Part shown: in pieces, positions 1 to 5,952 of the stretch
Position numbering within the stretch: the first letter of the stretch is position 1
Layout of the letters: each line of letters begins with the position of its first letter
The notes under the pieces: model-generated
Seen by the model: only the letters and a program-made list of their open reading frames with translations
Told to the model about the DNA's origin: nothing
The model's database searches: none
Program-made: the position numbers and the translations under genes
Source: Ignavibacteriota bacterium
GTDB taxonomy: Bacteria > Bacteroidota > Ignavibacteria > Tepidaquicellales > Tepidaquicellaceae
Assembly (NCBI GenBank): GCA_003158365.1
Contig: PMIW01000083.1
Location: 8,309-18,396 of the forward strand
Length of the DNA: 10,088 nucleotides
Direction of reading: 5' to 3'

Positions 1-812
1 TCAAAATTGTCAGTATTTCCTGCAGTCGCGCCATAGTTTACAATACGTCCTCCCGGATTTATAACATTAAGGCACTTTGAAATTGTATCTCCACCTGTTC
101 CATCTATAATCAAATCGAAACCGTCCATATTTTTTTCCAGCAAATCTTTATCCCAGTTTTCGTTTTTATAGTTAATACCATCTTTTGCTCCAAGCCCGAC
201 AGCTTTTTTAATCTTATTCTCATCACCGGATGTTACAAAAATTTGCGCTCCGAAACAGACAGCAAATATAAAAGCAAAAGTTGAAACTCCTCCGCCGATA
301 CCTGTAATTAATACTTTTTTTTCTTTACTGACATCACCTTTTACTACGGCTGCCCTGTATGCTGAAAGCCCGGCAAGAGGAATGGCAGATGCCTGCATTA
401 AATTAAGATGGGCAGGTTTTTTGTATACTTTAGATTTATCAATCGAAATGTATTCCTCAAGAGTTCCGTTATCGGGTAATCCTAATATTTTGAATTCATT
501 GCTTTTAAATAATTCGCTGACGCCCCAGTTTAAAGACGGATTTACAATTACTTCATCACCAATATTAAACTCATTAACATTTTTACCTTTATCTTCAATA
601 ATCCCTGAGCAATCCGAGCCTAAGACTACCGGTAATTTTATTCCGCGATACATTCCTTTTGCAATCCACAAGTCCCTGTGATTTAGCGCGGCATATTTAA
701 TATTAATAAGGGCATCAGCATCTCCAACTACGGGTTTTGGCGAATCTTCAATAACGAGATTATTTTTTAAATCTTCAATTTTACCAATGCGTTTTAATAC
801 TACCGCTCTCAT
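1..812 (-). CDS. Zinc-free MDR-family dehydrogenase (quinone oxidoreductase type), partial at C-terminus
   Basis: The reading frame opens at ATG 812-810 and runs off the left edge after about 270 residues of an expected 320-340, so the C-terminus is missing. It reads as a medium-chain dehydrogenase/reductase. The N-terminal GroES-like domain holds ALNHRDLW (about 46-53) and LGSDCSG (about 64-70). It lacks the GHE zinc motif and the four-cysteine lobe of classical alcohol dehydrogenases. The stretch NPSLNWG...ILGLPDNGTLEEY is typical of YogA-like quinone oxidoreductases. The nucleotide-binding loop is GIGGGV (171-176), preceded by a hydrophobic strand. It should be a cytosolic NAD(P)H-dependent reductase or dehydrogenase; the substrate cannot be read from the sequence. 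It starts 13 nt after the xth stop, so it is probably co-transcribed. No Shine-Dalgarno motif is visible. The family call is firm; the substrate is unknown. Confidence 0.9.
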   Translation of the reverse strand, partial: MRAVVLKRIGKIEDLKNNLVIEDSPKPVVGDADALINIKYAALNHRDLWIAKGMYRGIKLPVVLGSDCSGIIEDKGKNVNEFNIGDEVIVNPSLNWGVSELFKSNEFKILGLPDNGTLEEYISIDKSKVYKKPAHLNLMQASAIPLAGLSAYRAAVVKGDVSKEKKVLITGIGGGVSTFAFIFAVCFGAQIFVTSGDENKIKKAVGLGAKDGINYKNENWDKDLLEKNMDGFDLIIDGTGGDTISKCLNVINPGGRIVNYGATAGNTDNF

Positions 813-825
813 ATGTAATTATTTT

Positions 826-1605
826 TTAATTTTTAATTCTAATTGAAACAGGGCAGTGGTCGCTTCCCATCACATCCATATGGATGTTTGCAGAACTAAT
901 GTTATCGACAAAATCATCCGACACCATAAAATAATCTATGCGCCATCCGACATTTCTATCACGCGCACGTGTGAACACATCCCAGTATGAATACCAGTTT
1001 GGTTCTTTATGAAATTTACGGAATACATCTACATATCCGAGATTAATAATATTATCAATCCATGCTCTTTCTTCGGGGAGGAAGCCGCTGTTTGTTTCAT
1101 TATATTTCGGACGGGCAAGGTCAATTTCCTTATGAGCGGTATTATAATCACCTGTCACAATTATTCCTTTTTTATCCCTGTAATTTTTATTTAAATACAG
1201 GAACAATTCGTCGTAGAAGTCGAGTTTATATTTAACTCTTTCAGGACCTCTTCCGCCGTTAGGGAAATACACATTTGCCAGTACGAATTTTTCATATTCG
1301 GAAAAAATAACCCGGCCTTCATTATCGAATGATTCATTGCCAAATCCGTTAGTTGTTTTAACCGGTTTTATTTTCGAATATGTTCCCACACCCGAATATC
1401 CTTTTCTCTGAGCTGAAAACCAGAATGAATCGTATCCTTTAATGTTCTTTACCTCATCCGGAACCTGTTCAGGCTGGGCTTTAGTTTCCTGAAGGCAGAT
1501 TATATCGCCTTTTGATTTTTTTACCCAGTCAATGAATCCCTTTTTGGCAACTGCCCGGATACCGTTTACATTCCACGTATAAATTGTAATACTTTTATTT
1601 GCCAT
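826..1605 (-). CDS. xth: Exodeoxyribonuclease III (AP endonuclease family)
   Basis: At 259 residues this is a full-length ExoIII/APE1-type metal-dependent nuclease. Such enzymes cut DNA 5' of abasic sites and remove 3' blocking groups in base excision repair. The whole catalytic set is visible: N12 in TWNVNGIRA, E40 in LQETKAQ, Y113 in NVYFPNGG, D153 and N155 in TGDYNTAH, D224 in GWRIDYFMVS, and D249-H250 in GSDHCP. The metal-binding acid and the Asp-His pair match E. coli ExoIII in order and spacing. The second step in the minus-strand cluster, it lies 24 nt after the DUF2007 stop and 13 nt before the dehydrogenase start. A weak purine stretch (GTGAG) lies upstream of the ATG. No signal peptide: cytosolic. 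Nothing is odd about it. Confidence 0.96.
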   Translation of the reverse strand: MANKSITIYTWNVNGIRAVAKKGFIDWVKKSKGDIICLQETKAQPEQVPDEVKNIKGYDSFWFSAQRKGYSGVGTYSKIKPVKTTNGFGNESFDNEGRVIFSEYEKFVLANVYFPNGGRGPERVKYKLDFYDELFLYLNKNYRDKKGIIVTGDYNTAHKEIDLARPKYNETNSGFLPEERAWIDNIINLGYVDVFRKFHKEPNWYSYWDVFTRARDRNVGWRIDYFMVSDDFVDNISSANIHMDVMGSDHCPVSIRIKN

Positions 1606-1629
1606 ATATATTATCTCACTTTATAATAT

Positions 1630-1884
1630 TTACTTATCAGATAAATCTTTTAAAATAAGTTTTGCTTTACTTATACATTTATCGCTAACAAGAAATTCAA
1701 TGGGTGATATTATAGGATCGTAACCACCTAATAAAATGCCCGAACCGAAAGTATTGTTAAGAGTTTCATTTTTTACATAGTACTCAATTTCATTATCCTC
1801 TAATAATGATTTTGCCAGAGAAATTAATCCTCTATTGTGTGTACTAAAAACGACTTCAAATTTATTTTCTTTATTCTCCATCAT
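1630..1884 (-). CDS. DUF2007-type small protein
   Basis: An 84-residue protein with the layout of DUF2007 (a small ferredoxin-like alpha/beta fold named 'putative prokaryotic signal transducing protein'). It starts with a beta strand (FEVVFSTHN), then a helix carrying SLAKSLLEDNEIEYYVKNE, a central glycine-rich turn (FGSGILLGG), then PIEFLVSDKCISKAKLILKDL at the end. In this family such proteins have been noted as domains or partners of uncertain function, and no catalytic residues can be named. It is first in the minus-strand cluster with xth and the dehydrogenase. Two adjacent ATG codons (1884-1882 and 1881-1879) could each serve as the start; the outer one is given, with no Shine-Dalgarno motif to decide. 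Family assignment is from pattern memory; function is unknown. Confidence 0.75.
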   Translation of the reverse strand: MMENKENKFEVVFSTHNRGLISLAKSLLEDNEIEYYVKNETLNNTFGSGILLGGYDPIISPIEFLVSDKCISKAKLILKDLSDK

Positions 1885-1934
1885 TAATATATTATTATTG
1901 TAGATAATTTAACATAAATCACCATAATTTTTTT

Positions 1935-1963
1935 AAGATACTATTCCGTTATTATTATTTCAA
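1935..1963 (-). promoter_or_regulatory. Possible sigma70-like promoter for the DUF2007-xth cluster
   Basis: Read on the minus strand, TTGAAA (1963-1958) is followed after exactly 17 nt by TATCTT (1940-1935). This matches 5/6 and 4/6 of the housekeeping -35 and -10 consensus and puts a start site near 1928, about 44 nt before the first ATG. The DNA is so AT-rich that chance matches are likely, and the organism may not use this consensus. Weak call. Confidence 0.25.
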
Positions 1964-1987
1964 AAGATAAATTAATCCTATTTCTCA

Positions 1988-2028
1988 AGAGTCCTACTAA
2001 AGAGCAGTGGAGACTCTCCGAGACGTCT
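1988..2028. repeat. Cluster of short inverted repeats in the divergent intergenic region
   Basis: This is the only GC-richer patch in the 250-nt gap 1885-2134. It holds AGAGTC (1988-1993) facing GACTCT (2012-2017), the near-perfect palindrome GGAGA-C-TCTCC (2009-2019), and the 8-nt palindrome AGACGTCT (2021-2028). It lies about 60 nt upstream of the -7 candidate of the acyl-CoA synthetase/GNAT gene, so it could be an operator. It could equally be a worn copy of a dispersed intergenic repeat. The rest of the gap is plain A/T-rich DNA. Confidence 0.4.
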
Positions 2029-2088
2029 AATATATATTAAATACTTAAAAATAAATATTAATTCATTTTAAATTGAAACAATATAAGG

Positions 2089-2096
2089 TATTTTTG
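2089..2096 (+). promoter_or_regulatory. Bacteroidota-type -7 element upstream of the synthetase/GNAT gene
   Basis: TATTTTTG is an exact match to TAnnTTTG, the -7 consensus of Bacteroidota housekeeping sigma factors. It would give a transcript starting near 2103 and a leader of about 32 nt. The nearest upstream TTG (2073-2075) is only 13 nt away, closer than the usual 17-23, so the -33 element is poor. The following ATG has no Shine-Dalgarno motif, only AATTTAAAG just before it. Confidence 0.4.
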
Positions 2097-2134
2097 TAAT
2101 ATATTTATATTTATTATTCAATACTAATTTAAAG

Positions 2135-4846
2135 ATGTCAGTTCATAATCTCGATTCGTTTTTTAATCCCAAAAGGATAGCCCTTATAGGTGCTTCGATA
2201 AATCCAAACAGTGTAAGCGGTAAAGTACTGGGAAACCTTGTTGGAGGTGGATTCCGCGGTGTTGTTTATCCTGTAAATCCACAATTTGAAGCTGTACTCG
2301 GGATACAATGTTATCCTGATATTAAATCAATACCAAACAAAGCGGATTTAGCTGTTATCTGTACTGCCGCAGAAAAGGTACCCGAATATATCAATAAATG
2401 CGGAGAATCAGGAATTTTGAGTATTATTATCATGTCTGCGGGTTTTAAGGAGGCAGGAGAAGAAGGTGTAAAGCTAGAGCAGCAAATAAAAGATTATATA
2501 AAAAAATATGACGGGATGAGGGTGATGGGACCGAATTGTCTGGGTCTGATTGTTCCTTCTTTAAATTTGAATGTAAGTTTTGCGGCAGGAATTCCAAAAA
2601 ACGGTAATATAGCTTTCATATCCCAGTCGGGAGCTCTTTGCACGTCTGTTCTGGACTGGGCAATGGAAAAGAAAATCGGGTTTTCATATTTCATATCGGT
2701 AGGGAATGCACTGGATGTGGATTTTTCGGATTTAATAGATTATTTCGGAGAAGATGAAAAAACAAAATCAATAGTTTTATATATAGAATCAATTACGCAG
2801 GCAAGAAAATTCATGACTGCTGCGCGTTCATTTGCGCGCTCGAAGCCGATTGTGGCATACAAAGCGGGACGTTATCCAGAATCAGCAAAGGTAGCCGCAT
2901 CCCACACGGGTGCAATGGCAGCAGAGGATGCGATTTATGATGCGGCATTCAAAAGAGTTGGTGTAGCAAGAGTATTTGATATAGGAGATATATTTGACTG
3001 CACGGAATTAATCGGAAGAGGAAAAATACCGAAAGGTCCAAAGCTCTGCATAGTAACAAATGCGGGCGGTCCGGGTGTGATGGCTACTGACAGTTTAATA
3101 GAGCACGACGGGGAATTATCTGATTTATCTGAAGATACTCTTTCGCAATTGAATTCAAATTTACCTGCTTTCTGGTCTAAGAGCAATCCTGTGGATGTAC
3201 TCGGGGATGCAAATTCAAAGAGAATATCGAAAGCAGTGCAGATTGTAATACAGGATAAAGGTGTTGATGCAGTATTAGTCATTCTGACTCCCCAGGCAAT
3301 GACAAATCCAACAGCAACAGCAAAAGAAATTTCAAAATTATCGGCTGATACCAAGAAACCGATACTCGCAGCATGGCTTGGCGGTGAGAGAATGCGCGAG
3401 GGCATGCAGATTTTAAGCGATGCGGGAGTTCCTGTATACCAGACGCCCGAGCAGGCTGTACGTTCGTTCATGACACTTGTATCTTATTCTAGAAATCTTT
3501 CGAGTTTATATGAAACGCCACGTGAGATACCTGTTGAATTTCCGATTGACAGGAACAGATTAAGGAAAAACTTCTCGGATCTATGTTTAATTGAGAAAAA
3601 GAATATTTGTGAAGACAAAACATTGACCCTATCCGAGTCCGTTTCTAAAACAATACTTGATTCATACGGGATTCCTGTATCCAGACCAATACTTGCGAAG
3701 ACTTCTGATGATGCAATCAGCATAGCTAATAAAACCGGTTATCCGGTTGTGATGAAAATACACTCGCCCGATATATCTCACAAAACAGATGTAGGAGGTG
3801 TTGAGCTAAATCTTCAGGATGATGAAATGGTGGTATCGGCATTCAAGCGCATGATGAATAATGTTAAATCAAAACAGCCCGATGCAGAAATTGAAGGTGT
3901 GACGATTCAAACGATGGTGAAAGTGAAAGACAGCATGGAGATGATTCTCGGAATAAAAAAAGATTCTACATTCGGGACTGTAATTCTTACAGGAATGGGC
4001 GGAACAGGTGCAGAACTTTTTAAAGACAGGACAATCGGGTTTCCTCCTTTAAATGAGAGGCTTGCTTTCCAGATGCTGGAATCTTTAAAAATATATCCAT
4101 TACTTAAAGGATACAGGGGAAAGCCGCCGGTGAATATGGATAAATTAATTGAAATTATTATAAGACTATCTTATCTGGCTGCGGATTATCCTGAAATTAC
4201 GGAACTCGACATCAACCCTCTTTTAATCTCACAAAAAAATGCAATTGCACTCGATGCAAGGATTGTTGTGGATACTTCATTGCTGAATAAATCTTTCAGA
4301 CCTTATGAGCATCTTGCGATGAAACCATATCCTGAAGAATATATTAAGGAAATGAAATTACCTGACGGAACGGATGTAATATTCAGGCCAATCAAGCCAG
4401 AAGATGAGCCATTGTGGATGGAACTACTCGGAAGCTGTTCGCGTGAGTCAATTTATTCCAGATTCAGATATTTTTTCCAGTGGCAGTCACACGAAGTTGC
4501 GACACGGTATTGTTATATTGACTATGACAGGGAAATTGCAATTGTAGCTGAAATAAGAGAAGGGAATAAGAGAAAATTAATAGGAGTAGGCAGATTAATA
4601 GCAGACCCTGACCATGAAACCGTTGAGTACGCGATATTAATTTCCGACGCATGGCAGAACAGGGATATAGGAGGAATACTGACGGATTACTGTTTTGAAA
4701 TTGCAAAGCACTGGGGTCTTAAAAAAATCGTAGCACAAACGACATCCGATAACCAGAGAATGATATCGGTATTTCAAAAGCGCGGATTTGAAATCGAGGT
4801 TGACCCAACAAGTTCTATGGTGGATGTGGTAAAACCATTAATTTAA
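2135..4846 (+). CDS. NDP-forming acyl-CoA synthetase fused to a GNAT acetyltransferase (Pat/PatZ architecture)
   Basis: A 903-residue fusion, near the length of E. coli PatZ. Order: CoA-binding Rossmann domain (about 1-130; LIGAS at 17-21, YPVNP at 45-49); succinyl-CoA-ligase-like domains (about 130-450; GPNCLG, ISQSGAL, SHTG with H257, TNAGGPG, NPVDV); ATP-grasp domain (about 495-715; HKTDVGGV from H549, GMGGTGAE, ELDINPL); GNAT domain (about 740-895; IFRPIKPEDE, SRESIYSRFRYF, E831 in VEYAI, QNRDIGG). H257 sits where ADP-forming acetyl-CoA synthetases carry the transient phosphohistidine, so the synthetase half looks able to interconvert acyl-CoA + ADP + Pi with acid + ATP. As I recall, that histidine is lost in enterobacterial Pat. 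The GNAT half should acylate lysines, for instance of AMP-forming acyl-CoA synthetase. The substrate is unproven. Its own promoter is likely, since the upstream neighbour is divergent. Its stop lies 1 nt from the convergent nitroreductase stop. Cytosolic; firm family call. Confidence 0.93.
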   Translation: MSVHNLDSFFNPKRIALIGASINPNSVSGKVLGNLVGGGFRGVVYPVNPQFEAVLGIQCYPDIKSIPNKADLAVICTAAEKVPEYINKCGESGILSIIIMSAGFKEAGEEGVKLEQQIKDYIKKYDGMRVMGPNCLGLIVPSLNLNVSFAAGIPKNGNIAFISQSGALCTSVLDWAMEKKIGFSYFISVGNALDVDFSDLIDYFGEDEKTKSIVLYIESITQARKFMTAARSFARSKPIVAYKAGRYPESAKVAASHTGAMAAEDAIYDAAFKRVGVARVFDIGDIFDCTELIGRGKIPKGPKLCIVTNAGGPGVMATDSLIEHDGELSDLSEDTLSQLNSNLPAFWSKSNPVDVLGDANSKRISKAVQIVIQDKGVDAVLVILTPQAMTNPTATAKEISKLSADTKKPILAAWLGGERMREGMQILSDAGVPVYQTPEQAVRSFMTLVSYSRNLSSLYETPREIPVEFPIDRNRLRKNFSDLCLIEKKNICEDKTLTLSESVSKTILDSYGIPVSRPILAKTSDDAISIANKTGYPVVMKIHSPDISHKTDVGGVELNLQDDEMVVSAFKRMMNNVKSKQPDAEIEGVTIQTMVKVKDSMEMILGIKKDSTFGTVILTGMGGTGAELFKDRTIGFPPLNERLAFQMLESLKIYPLLKGYRGKPPVNMDKLIEIIIRLSYLAADYPEITELDINPLLISQKNAIALDARIVVDTSLLNKSFRPYEHLAMKPYPEEYIKEMKLPDGTDVIFRPIKPEDEPLWMELLGSCSRESIYSRFRYFFQWQSHEVATRYCYIDYDREIAIVAEIREGNKRKLIGVGRLIADPDHETVEYAILISDAWQNRDIGGILTDYCFEIAKHWGLKKIVAQTTSDNQRMISVFQKRGFEIEVDPTSSMVDVVKPLI

Positions 4847-4860
4847 TTTACCACTTATCC
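4822..4860. terminator. Stem-loop across a convergent junction, candidate bidirectional terminator
   Basis: GTGGTAAA (4826-4833) pairs perfectly with TTTACCAC (4847-4854) around a 13-nt loop. Beyond a 2-nt TT bulge, GGAT (4822-4825) pairs with ATCC (4857-4860), giving a 12-bp bulged stem. It spans the last codons and stops of both convergent genes (stops at 4844-4846 and, on the minus strand, 4850-4848). No clean U tract follows in either direction, only a T-rich stretch (ATATTTTCTTCTTT) on the plus side. Pairing is certain, terminator function is inferred. Confidence 0.5.
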
Positions 4861-5429
4861 CAGTGGATATTTTCTTCTTTGAATTTATCTTTTGGTTTAT
4901 CTTCACCAGTCGGATGTCCGATTGGAATTACGCATAACGGGATAATATTCTCAGGAATATTTAAAATTTTTCTGATTGTACTCATTCTGTCATTATCGGG
5001 GTAAGCAGCAGTCCAGAGTGCACCAAGCCCGAGTGATTCAACGGTCAATAAAATATTCTCACCTGCGAGTGAACAATCTATGACAGCAAACTCTGTTTTA
5101 CCATCATACGCTTTTTCAGGAATTGCGCAAATGATTATAGCGGCACCTGACTGTGACAACATTTTAGCGGACGGCAGTTTATTCGAAAGTTCATCGAGAG
5201 TTTTTCTATCCGTAACTGCAATAAAACTCCAGGGCTGTTTGTTCACTGCAGTTGGGGCGCACATAGCTGATATCAGAATTTTATTTAAATCTTCTTTGCT
5301 GACTGATTCCCCCGTAAAATGCCTGACACTTTTTCTGTTTTTTATATTGCTGATAACTTCGTTATCCTGTGAAAAGGAAAAATTAATGAAAATTAATAAA
5401 AATGCTAAAGTAAAAAATAACTTTTTCAT
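4848..5429 (-). CDS. Exported nitroreductase-family flavoprotein
   Basis: A 193-residue protein. Residues 1-20 form a signal peptide: MKK, then a hydrophobic core (LFFTLAFLLIFINF), then a likely signal peptidase I site after SFS20 before QD. No lipobox cysteine is present. The mature part is a single nitroreductase domain with the FMN-binding signatures RKSVRHF (32-38), APTAVNKQPWSF (58-69), LGLGALWTA (133-141) and a C-terminal IGHPTGEDKPKDKF. Such enzymes reduce nitro compounds, quinones or flavins with NAD(P)H, normally in the cytosol; export raises the question of the electron donor. It lies 118 nt downstream of the small hypothetical gene on the same strand and converges with the synthetase/GNAT gene. 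No Shine-Dalgarno motif precedes the ATG. Family is sure; reaction and location in the periplasm are inferred. Confidence 0.92.
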   Translation of the reverse strand: MKKLFFTLAFLLIFINFSFSQDNEVISNIKNRKSVRHFTGESVSKEDLNKILISAMCAPTAVNKQPWSFIAVTDRKTLDELSNKLPSAKMLSQSGAAIIICAIPEKAYDGKTEFAVIDCSLAGENILLTVESLGLGALWTAAYPDNDRMSTIRKILNIPENIIPLCVIPIGHPTGEDKPKDKFKEENIHWDKW

Positions 5430-5496
5430 AATAATTTAAAATAATTTGATAAAAGTTTTAAAGATTATAGAGCGAAGAACATAATACAGAGATACA

Positions 5497-5509
5497 CTGA
5501 GAAACTCAG
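5497..5509. repeat. Small hairpin CTGAG-AAA-CTCAG
   Basis: Perfect 5-bp inverted repeat with a 3-nt loop in the 118-nt gap between the nitroreductase start and the small hypothetical gene. It is set in a GA-rich stretch (about 5485-5520) that stands out from the surrounding A/T DNA. It shares the string GACTCT-(CC)-GAG, read on the minus strand, with the patch at 2012-2022. Too short to be a convincing terminator; it may be a remnant of a dispersed intergenic repeat. Confidence 0.4.
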
Positions 5510-5525
5510 AGTCAAACGAGAAAAA

Positions 5526-5546
5526 ATTCATAATTCATAATTCATA
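5526..5546. repeat. Tandem heptamer ATTCATA, three perfect copies
   Basis: Three exact, adjacent copies of ATTCATA, followed by a partial fourth (ATT) that runs into the stop codon of the small hypothetical gene (5550-5548 on the minus strand). It is a simple-sequence tract of the kind that changes length by slippage. It lies just past the coding end, so length changes would not alter the protein. No function is evident. Confidence 0.7.
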
Positions 5547-5547
5547 A

Positions 5548-5784
5548 TTACTCTTTTTCGTATCTTATTTCCATATCCTCTTTACTTCCGAGGCCTTTTT
5601 TAAGGACATCTATAAGAGCTGTTTCCGCACCGAGTTTCTGGAATGACTCTATTGTAGGAATGTTGATATAATAATCAACATCATCGTCCGATTCTTCTTC
5701 GAGGTTATCTATTAAAAATTGCAACTGAGTTTCAGTTATTTCACCGATTAGTTCGCCGGTGTCATTATTGAATATTTTAACCAT
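5548..5784 (-). CDS. Small acidic conserved hypothetical protein
   Basis: 78 residues, strongly acidic in the middle (LEEESDDDVDYY). It has the recognisable run NDTGELIGEITETQLQFLIDNLEEES, then DYYINIPTIESFQKLGA and a C-terminal helix ending EIRYEKE. I recall small proteins with this N-terminal pattern (strand-turn-strand, then a QLQFLIDxLEEES helix) across several environmental phyla. They carry no experimentally supported function and are sometimes mislabelled as a galactolipid synthase, which a protein of this size cannot be. No signal peptide, membrane segment or metal motif is seen. It is followed on the same strand by the nitroreductase after 118 nt and is divergent from the second synthetase. 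Its codon pattern and evident domain shape favour a real gene. Function unknown. Confidence 0.75.
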   Translation of the reverse strand: MVKIFNNDTGELIGEITETQLQFLIDNLEEESDDDVDYYINIPTIESFQKLGAETALIDVLKKGLGSKEDMEIRYEKE

Positions 5785-5896
5785 AAGAATAAAATTAAAT
5801 TTTTAATAATTATAATAATAAAGTATTTTATATTTATTATCAATTACACCTGAAATGCATATAAAAGATAAAATAATGCAATTTAAATTCAATTTA

Positions 5897-5923
5897 TTGT
5901 TGTCTTTTTATTGCATAATTTTG
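5897..5923 (+). promoter_or_regulatory. Bacteroidota-type promoter for the second acyl-CoA synthetase-queD pair
   Basis: TAATTTTG (5916-5923) matches the -7 consensus TAnnTTTG exactly. A TTG (5897-5899) lies 16 nt upstream, close to the usual spacing for the -33 element. The predicted start near 5930 leaves a leader of about 23 nt before the ATG at 5953, which has no Shine-Dalgarno motif. ATGCA/TGCAT words occur around it (near 5854, 5876 and 5912) and could be operator half-sites, though that is speculative. This is the best promoter candidate in the window. Confidence 0.5.
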
Positions 5924-5952
5924 CACATTCTAAGAATATTAAAACTTGAACT

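Noticed and set aside
382..681. 99-residue open frame on the plus strand
   Set aside because: It lies fully antisense to the dehydrogenase, whose MDR motifs are clear; its own translation shows no domain pattern.
2073..2075. TTG as the -33 element for the synthetase/GNAT gene
   Set aside because: Only 13 nt separate it from the -7 candidate, below the usual 17-23 nt.
2935..3471. 178-residue open frame on the minus strand inside the synthetase/GNAT gene
   Set aside because: Antisense to conserved ligase motifs (TNAGGPG, NPVDV); its translation is Ser/Ala/Pro-rich and resembles no family.
5526..5546. ATTCATA array as a CRISPR or attachment site
   Set aside because: Units are 7 nt with no spacers, and there is no integrase, cas gene or flanking duplication nearby.
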